DNA of 64,000 nucleotides, from contig JANSYK010000002.1 in NCBI GenBank assembly GCA_024742485.1, forward strand, positions 1,178,001 through 1,242,000. Direction: 5' to 3'. Source of the DNA: Alphaproteobacteria bacterium (GTDB lineage: Bacteria; Pseudomonadota; Alphaproteobacteria; Rhizobiales; Rhizobiaceae). The notes under the pieces are model-generated. The model saw nothing but the letters and a program-made list of their open reading frames with translations, made no database searches and was not told where the DNA came from. The position numbers were made by a program, and so were the translations under genes. Below are positions 56,387-64,000 of this stretch, in pieces. Every line of letters starts with the position of its first letter. Within the stretch, counting starts at the first letter, position 1.

Positions 56387-57058
56387 ATGTTGAGCAGATC
56401 ACGTCTCTTGGAGGAGGTGAGTCTCGCCGGAAATTCCGGCGATGTTGCCGATGGTCTGGCGTTGATTGTCGACTACGCCGGAGCTTTGAATTACCTGCTG
56501 GCGCGCTGGGATGCCTATTCGGAAGGTAGTCTCGAATTTGCGATTTCGGCCAACTGGCCTTTTAATCTGGTCCGTTTTCTCGGCACGACACTCGTGCGCG
56601 CGCAACTGAAGATCACCGAAATTGAGCGTTGCATGTCAGCAATGCAACCCACTTTCGTCGCGTGTCCTGACTCCGTTGTGATGCCGTCGGGGTTGAGTCG
56701 TCAGCTCTGTGTCATTCCCTTCGACATTGGTCCGGCCCGAATGGCACTGCTGCTTTGCTTCGAAGAGGGGATGATCTTCTCCGAAAACCGGCTGAAGGAT
56801 GTTGCACCGATTTGTGCCTATCACCTTGCCTGTTTTGGCGACGATATTTTTGGAATCAACAAAAGACAGGACCTGACGGAGCGCGAGGTCGAATGCCTGT
56901 CGTGGATCGCCGAGGGCAAAACCAGCGACGAGATATCGCTGATCATCGGGATCTCGCGCAACACGGTCAACAACTACATAACAAGCATCATGAAAAAGAC
57001 CTCGACCAAAACCAGATCGGAGGCGATCGCGCATGCGGTCCGAAACAATCTGATCTAG
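56387..57058 (+). CDS. visN: LuxR-type motility regulator VisN
   Basis: A 223-residue regulator with an N-terminal ligand-binding-like domain and a C-terminal LuxR/NarL helix-turn-helix: LTEREVECLSWIAEGKTSDE then ISRNTVNNYITSIMKK. Its position between fliF and a second LuxR gene and next to flhB is that of visN, which with VisR forms the heteromeric master regulator of flagellar and chemotaxis genes in rhizobia. Slightly shorter than well-known VisN proteins. Confidence 0.87.
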   Translation: MLSRSRLLEEVSLAGNSGDVADGLALIVDYAGALNYLLARWDAYSEGSLEFAISANWPFNLVRFLGTTLVRAQLKITEIERCMSAMQPTFVACPDSVVMPSGLSRQLCVIPFDIGPARMALLLCFEEGMIFSENRLKDVAPICAYHLACFGDDIFGINKRQDLTEREVECLSWIAEGKTSDEISLIIGISRNTVNNYITSIMKKTSTKTRSEAIAHAVRNNLI

Positions 57059-57129
57059 CGCGGTTCCTGATCCGTAGTGTGTGTGTGACACGACACGGAA
57101 CCGATGACATATTCGCGGGGGGCGCGAAA

Positions 57130-57861
57130 TTGGAAACGACACATCAACCGGTCAATTACACCTATCGGGATCATGGCGGAAAATCAGCGAGGCTGAGTGC
57201 GGCACCTGTGGCGCTCATCGAGCTTGAAAACGATCTTGACGAACTGCGTGTGCTTCTTGGCGCGTCCGGCTATGCGGTTTGCCGCACAAGGCGATACGCC
57301 CGAGAAGAAAGTGATCGCATCACCATCGTGCTCTCATCGCTGGACGAAGCAATGCGTGACGCCCTGTCAATTCTGGGCCCGGCGGTGCAGCGGCACATGG
57401 AAAAGTCGCTATTGCCGTTCTCCTGGCCGTCAAATGCCGAGTCCGGTGGGCAGGCCGGGGGGTTCATTCAGCCTTTGCAGCTTCCATCGGGCGGTCCTGA
57501 TGGTGTCGGCTTTCCCGTCAGGCTGGGGGTCGTGGGCAATGGCTTTGTTGCATTCTTCGGATCCCAGCTGGACCTGTCCGGTGACAGAATTGTCGAATGT
57601 CACCGTGCGGCCTATCGGTTGCTGCGCGGTGTTTTGAGGCTCGATGTGAACAACACCGAGCCGCAGGAAAACCTCAACGACCGTGAATTGCAATGCCTGC
57701 AATTGGCGGCGGACGGCTACAAAAGCGAAGCGATCGCCGCGCAATTGCAATTGTCCGTCCACACCGTCAACGCCTATCTGGGATTTGCAGCGGGCAAGCT
57801 GAATGCCGTCAATCGGGTTCAGGCCATCGCCAAGGCCATTCGTTTGGGATTGATCGGCTAA
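57130..57861 (+). CDS. visR: LuxR-type motility regulator VisR
   Basis: A 243-residue partner of VisN. The C-terminal LuxR domain reads LNDRELQCLQLAADGYKSEA then LSVHTVNAYLGFAAGKL. The N-terminal part is a sensor-like domain of the same layout as VisN. The start is uncertain: TTG at 57130 behind a GGGGGG stretch is preferred for length, with GTG at 57085 or 57079 possible. Lies 71 bases after visN, likely one transcript. Confidence 0.85.
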   Translation: METTHQPVNYTYRDHGGKSARLSAAPVALIELENDLDELRVLLGASGYAVCRTRRYAREESDRITIVLSSLDEAMRDALSILGPAVQRHMEKSLLPFSWPSNAESGGQAGGFIQPLQLPSGGPDGVGFPVRLGVVGNGFVAFFGSQLDLSGDRIVECHRAAYRLLRGVLRLDVNNTEPQENLNDRELQCLQLAADGYKSEAIAAQLQLSVHTVNAYLGFAAGKLNAVNRVQAIAKAIRLGLIG

Positions 57862-57951
57862 GGTCTGCAGGGGTTGAGGGGTGTGATGTCGGCGCAGCCC
57901 AGATCGTTGCTCGCAAGGCACTGAATGCGCCATTAGGATGCCATGGGCTGT

Positions 57952-58395
57952 TCACGCCATCGCTGCTGGCGGCATCTCGCCTCCGGCAAAGGCGCTTGCC
58001 TGCAGGCTGTTTGCAAGAAGGGCTGTGTTTTCGTCGGGATCAGGTGACGGATCATCAAAGACGATGTGATTGATCTCGAGTGCACCGTGACTTTCCAGCA
58101 AGGTAAGACGGGCAAAAACCGTCATACCATCCGGTTTCAATTCAAGATCCAACGTCACCTCGGGTGTCGTGCCCCAATCCAGACGGTAATCGCCGCCAAT
58201 GCCGAAATTGACCGTTCCCGGTTGAAAGAAGAGCTCTGCGGCCGAGGCGACCAGATCGGACAGGTTGCTGTGGCACTCAAGGCGCAGCAGAGCAATCAGG
58301 TCGGCCGCATCGATCAGGCGAAGCTCGCTGGCGACGGCACGCAGTGCGTTGGCCACAATCTCTTCACGTTGCTTGGTATAGGGGCAAAGTCTCAT
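57952..58395 (-). CDS. Uncharacterised protein downstream of flhB
   Basis: A 147-residue protein of unknown family. The N-terminus is a predicted helix (EEIVANALRAVASELRLID), followed by strands such as FFQPGTVNFGIGGDYRLDW and LKPDGMTVFARLTLLES. No signal peptide or known motif. It lies 150 bases downstream of flhB on the same strand and converges on visR, so it may be the last gene of the flhB-motA transcript. Confidence 0.7.
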   Translation of the reverse strand: MRLCPYTKQREEIVANALRAVASELRLIDAADLIALLRLECHSNLSDLVASAAELFFQPGTVNFGIGGDYRLDWGTTPEVTLDLELKPDGMTVFARLTLLESHGALEINHIVFDDPSPDPDENTALLANSLQASAFAGGEMPPAAMA

Positions 58396-58545
58396 GGGAA
58401 TTCAGGAATCTGGGTCAGGAGAGGTGTTCGATGTTGGGCAGAGCCGGACTGCTCGGGCGCCGGAGCAGTGCCATTGCAGCTTGTCTTTCCATTGGATGGG
58501 TTCGGCAATGAGATCCGGCATCTGAAACCAACACGATGAGATGTG

Positions 58546-59616
58546 TCAATGTCCGCTCCCCTTGGCATAGATGGCATGTATCAGTTCGGCGACCGCCTTG
58601 TAGAAAACGGCTGGAATGACACTACCAATCGAAGCTTGTGCAAAAATGGAGCGCGCGAGCGGTGGATCCTCGAAAACCGGAACATCATGGAGTTCTGCGA
58701 TTTCGCGAATCTTGAGAGCGATGAGATCCTGACCCATTGCAACGACCACAGGCGCCTCGTTCTCTTCGCGTACATATCGCAGCGCCACGGCGAAATGGGT
58801 CGGATTGGCGATCACAAGCGTCGCCCTGGGCACGTCCGACATCATGCGTTTGCGCGCACGGTCGCGGGCCAGGGAACGCTGCCGCGCCTTGACGATCGGA
58901 TCTCCGTCGGACTGTTTGAGTTCGTCCTTCAGTTCCTGACGGGTCATGCGCAGTTCGGTGCGCCAGTGATAACGCGTCCAAAGCAGGTCGACGATGGCCA
59001 GCAATGCGGTCGCGATCAGGATGATGACAAAAATCTCCCGCGTCGCGCCTTCCATATGGTCCGGAATCGTGCCCGGATCGGAGAACATGCCGTTTAGGGA
59101 GTTGAAGAAGTCTCCGGTCAGCGAAACAGCGATGATCGAGGATATGACCATGATCTTGGTGATCGATTTGGCAAACTCGACGAGCCCCTGCGCGCCAAAG
59201 ATTCGCTGCAGGCCCTTCGACAGGGAAACCCTGGAGAATTTTGGCTGGATCCGGTCCAATGCCGGTTTCGGCATATTTTGCATGACCGACGCCGCCACGC
59301 CGAATGTCATCATCAGGGCAAAGGCCGGAAGCAGAAAATGGCTGGTTTCCCAGAAAATGTGGTTGAAGAGAGACACCGTATCGTCACCGGAAGCCAGCGA
59401 CCATTTGTCGGCCTTCTCGAAGATATCAGTCAGCGAACGTGCCAGATAGGACGCCCCGGATGGCATGAAAAAGACAAAGAAAACAAGGATGGCTGCTGAC
59501 GAGGCGAAGATTGGGACTTCTTTGGAAAAGGGAATATTGCCCTTGTCGATCGCATCGCGGATTTTCTTCTCTGTGGGTTCCTCTGTTTTGCTTTCCTTGT
59601 CCTGATCGTCTGCCAT
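58546..59616 (-). CDS. flhB: Flagellar export switch protein FlhB
   Basis: A 356-residue type III export protein. The N-terminal four membrane helices include [48 protein letters not shown] and [19 protein letters not shown]. The cytoplasmic domain has the autocleavage motif NPTH at 271-274 ([14 protein letters not shown]), which switches export from hook to filament substrates. It starts 3 bases after the fliG stop. Confidence 0.96.
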   Translation of the reverse strand: MADDQDKESKTEEPTEKKIRDAIDKGNIPFSKEVPIFASSAAILVFFVFFMPSGASYLARSLTDIFEKADKWSLASGDDTVSLFNHIFWETSHFLLPAFALMMTFGVAASVMQNMPKPALDRIQPKFSRVSLSKGLQRIFGAQGLVEFAKSITKIMVISSIIAVSLTGDFFNSLNGMFSDPGTIPDHMEGATREIFVIILIATALLAIVDLLWTRYHWRTELRMTRQELKDELKQSDGDPIVKARQRSLARDRARKRMMSDVPRATLVIANPTHFAVALRYVREENEAPVVVAMGQDLIALKIREIAELHDVPVFEDPPLARSIFAQASIGSVIPAVFYKAVAELIHAIYAKGSGH

Positions 59617-59619
59617 TGC

Positions 59620-60657
59620 CTAGGCCGCTTCCTGCTCTTCTTCCTTGAGCGTGAGCTGTCCGAGGGAGGCAAGGCGGATCGCTTCCTGGGCAATCGATCG
59701 GCGCGCGACGGCAATATCTCGGGCGGTCACGTTGCCGGCGCCATCAGAAAGATCGGCCTCGATCATGCGCCGCTGTCGGGCACTGATCGATGACAGCGCG
59801 GCCTCCTTGATTTCTTCGTCGGCGCCGCGCAGGGAAAGGGTCAAAGTGTCGGTGCTGAGATCGTTGAACAACGTGACGCGACTGCGCTCCGGCATCGTCA
59901 GAATATCATCGAAAAGGAAGACTTTAGGTTTCACCCGAGCCGCATCTTCTGAGCTGATCGACTCCAGCTCACCCATCAGCGCATCGACAACCGGTTTTTC
60001 GAGTTCGTTCATCATCTCGGCGACACGATTGGTAACCGACGTATTCTGGTCGCCATCCATATCATCCAGCATCTGCGCCACACGCTGCTCGATAATGTCG
60101 GCAATGTTGGGATTGACCGCCTTCATGTTGACGACCCGGTGGACGATATTCGCCCGCTGTTCGGCGGGCAGTTCGATGAGTGTCTTGGCGGCAAAGGGCG
60201 GTGGCAGCATCGACACCACATAGGCAATGGTCTGCGGATGCTCGCCAGCCAAAAACTGGCCGACATAGGCAGGGTCGGCGTCCTGCAGTCGATCCCATAT
60301 GGTTGTGACCGATGCCTGGAACTCCTGCTGCCGTCCAAGCAATCCGTCGACTTCTTCCGGCGGAAGGCCTTCTTCCAGTATGCCCTCCATGGCCTGGGCG
60401 TTGTCCATCAGGCCGGCGCCTTCGCTGAACAGATCCTCGAATTCGCTGACGACCTCCTCAAGCTCCTGCGGCGGGACGCTTCGCAGAGACTGGGCGCAGC
60501 CGATAATCGTCTGCAGTTCGGAAGGAGAGAAAAACTTGAGCAGCTTGCCGGCCACCGGCTTGCCCATGGCAATCAGGATGGCTGCCGCTTTTTCAGGCTT
60601 GCTTAGCGACGAGCCGAGTGCCTGCTCCGGTCCGAAATCGTCCAGGATGGACATCAA
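59620..60657 (-). CDS. fliG: Flagellar motor switch protein FliG
   Basis: A 345-residue rotor protein joining FliF to FliM/FliN and taking torque from Mot[21 protein letters not shown] is in the N-terminal FliF-binding domain, [20 protein letters not shown] in the middle domain, and [20 protein letters not shown] with charged torque helix residues in the C-terminal domain. Begins at one of two adjacent ATGs (60657, 60654), overlapping the fliN stop. Confidence 0.96.
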   Translation of the reverse strand: MMSILDDFGPEQALGSSLSKPEKAAAILIAMGKPVAGKLLKFFSPSELQTIIGCAQSLRSVPPQELEEVVSEFEDLFSEGAGLMDNAQAMEGILEEGLPPEEVDGLLGRQQEFQASVTTIWDRLQDADPAYVGQFLAGEHPQTIAYVVSMLPPPFAAKTLIELPAEQRANIVHRVVNMKAVNPNIADIIEQRVAQMLDDMDGDQNTSVTNRVAEMMNELEKPVVDALMGELESISSEDAARVKPKVFLFDDILTMPERSRVTLFNDLSTDTLTLSLRGADEEIKEAALSSISARQRRMIEADLSDGAGNVTARDIAVARRSIAQEAIRLASLGQLTLKEEEQEAA

Positions 60658-61253
60658 TCGTTACCCGAGGTTTTGCTGGTGCCGAGTATGCTGGTCAACT
60701 TGATTCCGAAACGTGTTTCGTCTTCCTCCAGAACGGTGATCTCGCCATGGCCGATCATCCGTCCATTGACCATGATATCAACGGATTCTCCGATCTTTCG
60801 GTCAAGAGAAATGGTCGCGCCCTCATCCAGTTGCATCAGGCTTGAGACCTTCATGTGGGTCTTGCCAAGAACGATCTGCACCTCGACGGGTATGTCCATG
60901 ATGATATCGGAATTGGCCACGGTGCCGGTTGCACCCGTCGTTGATGGCATTTCCGCATTGCTTGAACCGAAATCGTTCATGTCGAGTGTGTCTGAATCCT
61001 GCAGCGGGGTATCCGTGTTGTCGGATGTGTCGGGGAAATCGTCCATTGAAAACGTGTCGGGCGAACTGTCAGGCATGTCATCAAGGGAAAAGTCTCCGGC
61101 AGGATTTTCCGGGAGTTCTCCCGGAGTATCACTACCGGCGCCTGCGGCATCTTCTTCCAGAACACCGCGCAGATCGCTGATCGCCTCGTCAAGGTCGGGA
61201 TTGCCGTCCGGCTCTGCCGCGTCGATGTCCTCAAGCACTTGTTCCTTGGGCAT
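60654..61253 (-). CDS. fliN: Flagellar motor switch protein FliN (long form)
   Basis: A 199-residue protein. The C-terminal SpoA domain (from about residue 115) reads [19 protein letters not shown] and [18 protein letters not shown], the standard FliN core. The first 110 residues are a low-complexity acidic linker rich in Asp, Ser, Pro and Thr, longer than in enteric FliN. It overlaps fliG by 4 bases and follows fliM by 21. Confidence 0.93.
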   Translation of the reverse strand: MPKEQVLEDIDAAEPDGNPDLDEAISDLRGVLEEDAAGAGSDTPGELPENPAGDFSLDDMPDSSPDTFSMDDFPDTSDNTDTPLQDSDTLDMNDFGSSNAEMPSTTGATGTVANSDIIMDIPVEVQIVLGKTHMKVSSLMQLDEGATISLDRKIGESVDIMVNGRMIGHGEITVLEEDETRFGIKLTSILGTSKTSGND

Positions 61254-61274
61254 TATTGTGAGTCCTTCAATTGC

Positions 61275-62201
61275 TCATCCCGACACCAGGTCCCGCATCA
61301 TTTCCTGCTCTGGGGCATGGGCTTCCAGAATCCGTACGGTGTAACGATTCCCGGCCTTTCCGAATTCACACCAGAAGAGTTCCTTGCCGCTGGCCTTCAG
61401 CAGCGCACGAACCGTCCCCTCGTCGGCGAAAGGAAGAATGTCGCCACATTGCAGCCGGGCGATTTCGCCCAGGGTTGAATCGGCCAACGCGATGTTGGCC
61501 TCCAGCGTCACATGGGAATTTGTAACCTGATTGCTGAGTTGCTCCATCCATTCCGGCTTCTCCACGGGCTGTTCATCCGTGGGTTCCGCTATTTTTGTTT
61601 TCAACAGTGTACGCTGTGGCAGGATGACCTGGAATGGAGCGTCAAGATCCCCTGCTGTCAGTGTGAATTTCAGCAGAACCGACGGGGTCGAACCCGATTC
61701 GTCCTGAGGCTCGGGTGTTTCGGTAAGAATAGCCTCGGTCGTGACCTCACCGGTCGGCGGATCGGTAATGGCGGATTTCAGGCTCTCGACAAAACGTTTG
61801 AAGATGACAGACGAAACATCGCATTCGATAGCGGAGAGTTCACGCGGTGTGATGTCTGCGGCCGCCGGCAGGTTTCCACCCAGCATGCCCTCAAGCAAAG
61901 CTATGATGAACACGGTGTTTCCGCTCAGAAAGATGGTGTCGCACCAGCCGCCAATCCCGGCTTTGCAGGTGACCGCATTGACATCCAGCGAAGCAAGCAA
62001 CTCGGACTGGCTACCGTCCTCGAACTCGTCAAACACCGCGGTGATCGCAAACCCCGTTGCGCTGCTCGCAGCCGTCTGGAAAATCGGTGTGGCACATTCG
62101 GCCAGGGCGAGCCCAAGCGCCTCGAGCGTCTGTCGGTCTCCCGATTGTCCGGTCATCCGCGCCAGGAGAGTGCTGTCCATTTTGGATTTTGATTGCGTCA
62201 T
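61275..62201 (-). CDS. fliM: Flagellar motor switch protein FliM
   Basis: A 308-residue rhizobial-type FliM, divergent from the enteric one. The middle CheC-like domain and the C-terminal SpoA domain (VTLEANIALADSTLGEIARL, RLQCGDILPF) are visible. The short N-terminal CheY-binding peptide typical of enteric FliM is not obvious. It lies 4 bases after motA and 21 before fliN. Confidence 0.88.
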   Translation of the reverse strand: MTQSKSKMDSTLLARMTGQSGDRQTLEALGLALAECATPIFQTAASSATGFAITAVFDEFEDGSQSELLASLDVNAVTCKAGIGGWCDTIFLSGNTVFIIALLEGMLGGNLPAAADITPRELSAIECDVSSVIFKRFVESLKSAITDPPTGEVTTEAILTETPEPQDESGSTPSVLLKFTLTAGDLDAPFQVILPQRTLLKTKIAEPTDEQPVEKPEWMEQLSNQVTNSHVTLEANIALADSTLGEIARLQCGDILPFADEGTVRALLKASGKELFWCEFGKAGNRYTVRILEAHAPEQEMMRDLVSG

Positions 62202-62205
62202 CGGG

Positions 62206-63084
62206 TCAGGCCGCTTGCGATTCTGCGCCAGTGCCAGCGTTCATCATTTCCTGTTCGACGGCATCGATCGACGGCCGCTCGTAGGACGATATTGTTTTGC
62301 GCCCATGCTCGAGCGCCACTTGAGGAACGGAGCCGTTCATGTAGGCAAGCAAGGTCTGCTTGACAATCACATAGAGCCTGTTTTGCTTGTCACGGACGAT
62401 TTTGACCTGGGCCGCAATCGGCGCCAGGATCGAGTATGAAAGAAAGATGCCCAAAAATGTTCCTACCAGTGCGGCGCCGATCAGCCCCCCAAGAATTTCA
62501 GGTGATTGATCGATCGCGCCCATTGCCTTGATCACGCCGAGAACGGCAGCCACGATGCCGATGGCCGGACAGGCGTCCGACACGGTGACGATGGCGTGAT
62601 AGGATTTCAGCTTGTCGTGCTCAATCGTGTTTATTTCCTCATCCATCAAGGCTTCGATTTCATGCGGTCTGGCATTGCCGATGATGATCAGCCGAACATA
62701 GTCACAGACAAAAGCGGTGAGGTCCTTGTTCTTCAGGACGGATGGAGAGGCCAGAAAGATCGATGATTCTTCGGGATTGTCGATATGGGCTTCGATTTCG
62801 TTGCGGGATTTGGAGCGCAGATCGCGCATCAACCCGTACAGGACGGATAGCGTGTCCAGATAATCACGTTCCTTGGGCACGGCGAATTTGAATGCCTCGG
62901 CGATGGCCTTGCCGGAATCCTTGATGGTTTTCATCGGGTTGGCGACCAGAAACCCGCCAAATGCTGCGCCGCCGATAATCACCAGCTCCCAGGGTTGCAT
63001 CAGGACGCTGAGATAGCCGCCCATGGCCATGTATCCGCCGAGGATACAGCCGAATGTGACGACGAGACCGATGATAATGTTCAT
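62206..63084 (-). CDS. motA: Flagellar motor stator protein MotA
   Basis: A 292-residue inner-membrane proton-channel subunit with four membrane helices: [38 protein letters not shown], the helix with the conserved Pro in [19 protein letters not shown], and [20 protein letters not shown]. The cytoplasmic loop holds the charged residues [19 protein letters not shown] that touch FliG. First gene of the minus-strand operon motA, fliM, fliN, fliG, flhB. motB is not in the window. Confidence 0.96.
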   Translation of the reverse strand: MNIIIGLVVTFGCILGGYMAMGGYLSVLMQPWELVIIGGAAFGGFLVANPMKTIKDSGKAIAEAFKFAVPKERDYLDTLSVLYGLMRDLRSKSRNEIEAHIDNPEESSIFLASPSVLKNKDLTAFVCDYVRLIIIGNARPHEIEALMDEEINTIEHDKLKSYHAIVTVSDACPAIGIVAAVLGVIKAMGAIDQSPEILGGLIGAALVGTFLGIFLSYSILAPIAAQVKIVRDKQNRLYVIVKQTLLAYMNGSVPQVALEHGRKTISSYERPSIDAVEQEMMNAGTGAESQAA

Positions 63085-63329
63085 GGGCTGGTACAGCTCC
63101 CTTCCATCTACCGTCTAACTGGTACGGTCCGTGCCTTGCGTGAAGCTGGACCGGATCGGAATTTCGTGGGGATTTCGGGGCGGACTGGCGGCGGACCGGC
63201 GAAAGCTTCGCGCAAGGATGCGTCCTTAGCATCGTTTTCGCAGCAGTCCGGCCGAAAATGGCACCGGATCGTCCGCCCTCGCTGCGGTGCGATCAGAAGG
63301 CCTGCGCATATCGTCACCGGGGTAGCGGC

Positions 63330-64000
63330 ATGCTGACAACCTATACAAGTTATCTGCAGATAACGGCGGATCTACCAAGATCCATAGAACAGGTGGGCGA
63401 GCAACCGCTCGTGGCCCGCGAAACGGAATATTACCGGGACAACATTGCCAATGTGAAATCGATCGATGATTTCATGGCCGATCGCCGGATCTATGAATAT
63501 GCGCTCAAGGCTCACGGGCTGGAAGAGATGAGCTATGCCAAGGCGTTTATCCGCAAGGTCCTGACCGAGGGGATAGAGACCGATAGTACGTTTGCCAATC
63601 AGCTGGCGGACAAACGGTACAAGGCCCTGGTCGAGACTTTCAATTTCTTTCGGAACGGTGAATCGACCACCATCTTTACCAAGGCGCAGCAGGGCACGAT
63701 AGACAAGTATATGCGGCAGACGCTGGAGGAAGATGCCGGCGATGACAACGAAGGCGTCCGCCTGGCGCTCTATTTTCAGCGCAAGGCCGAGGAGATCACC
63801 GAACCCTATCAGATCCTGGCCGACACGGCTCTGTCGACCGTTGTCCGCACGGCGCTTTCGCTGCCCGATGAATTCGCGCTCACCGATGTCGACAAACAGG
63901 CGGAGTTCTTTACGCAGAGCCTTGATTTTGCGGATTTTCAGGACCCGGAAAAACTCGAGCGCTTTCTGCAGAGATTCACCAGTCTCTGGGAAGTCGCAAA
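63330..64000 (+). CDS. DUF1217 family flagellar-cluster protein, 5' part
   Basis: An ATG at 63330 opens a frame that runs 223 codons to the window edge. The translation starts MLTTYTSYLQITADLPRSIE and continues ETEYYRDNIANVKSIDDFM, YALKAHGLEEMSYAKAFIRK and FANQLADKRYKALVETFNF, all hallmarks of DUF1217. These proteins are coded next to motA, flgF and fliI in rhizobial flagellar clusters; their exact role is not settled. It is divergent from motA; the 245 bases between (63085-63329) should hold both promoters. Confidence 0.88.
   Translation, partial: MLTTYTSYLQITADLPRSIEQVGEQPLVARETEYYRDNIANVKSIDDFMADRRIYEYALKAHGLEEMSYAKAFIRKVLTEGIETDSTFANQLADKRYKALVETFNFFRNGESTTIFTKAQQGTIDKYMRQTLEEDAGDDNEGVRLALYFQRKAEEITEPYQILADTALSTVVRTALSLPDEFALTDVDKQAEFFTQSLDFADFQDPEKLERFLQRFTSLWEVA

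Overview
The window looks like the chromosome of a motile, pigmented alphaproteobacterium of the order Hyphomicrobiales (Rhizobiales). The evidence is gene order. A complete rhizobial-type chemotaxis operon (icpA, STAS gene, cheY1, cheA, cheW, cheR, cheB, cheY2, cheD, cheT) runs into fliF, visN and visR, and is followed by flhB, fliG, fliN, fliM and motA on the other strand. A typical alphaproteobacterial block murA, DUF2948, hisD, UPF0262, LMW-PTP, infA, maf, yacG sits in the middle. Genus and species cannot be read from the sequence.

Left part (1-9.2 kb): the 3' end of crtZ, a racemase-like gene, a TetR/SDR divergent pair with a near-ideal palindromic operator, the carotenoid cluster crtY-crtI-crtB, a small secreted protein, and an MttB-family methyltransferase translationally coupled to a TetR regulator. 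With crtZ, the crt genes would take GGPP to beta-carotene and zeaxanthin.

Catabolic part (9.3-24.6 kb): a LysR regulator precedes a long minus-strand operon coding a TRAP transporter (dctP, hairpin, dctQM), a DapA-family aldolase/dehydratase, an SDR lacking the usual Tyr, a 4-oxalocrotonate tautomerase homologue and a DMSO/biotin-sulfoxide reductase-type molybdoenzyme. Next come two flavin monooxygenase-type genes, an OsmC-like protein, a DUF1127 protein, and a selenium-binding-protein (methanethiol oxidase-like) operon with a CoA-binding protein and a ferredoxin, divergent from an IclR regulator.

Accessory and core part (24.6-42.6 kb): a first accessory patch holds a BLUF photoreceptor, two sulfotransferase-like genes and a glycosyltransferase-like gene, and ends at tRNA-Thr. 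The core murA-yacG block follows and ends at tRNA-Phe. Just past tRNA-Phe lies a probable decayed tyrosine-recombinase fragment, then a second accessory patch: a methyltransferase/cupin pair, a lipoprotein, ORFans, an XRE repressor and a zinc-ribbon protein. A HAD phosphatase overlapping a SorC regulator closes this part.

Motility part (42.7-64 kb): a soluble double-PAS chemoreceptor with a CheR-tethering pentapeptide, the che operon, fliF, the LuxR-type master regulators visN/visR, a motor/switch/export operon on the minus strand, and the start of a divergent DUF1217 flagellar gene.

The most notable non-gene structure is a family of five roughly 106-bp intergenic repeats, each with two palindromes. 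They lie at 9.4, 20.1, 34.9, 37.3 and 56.1 kb. Their 3' hairpin changes in compensating ways between copies. They resemble the rhizobial intergenic mosaic elements in architecture.
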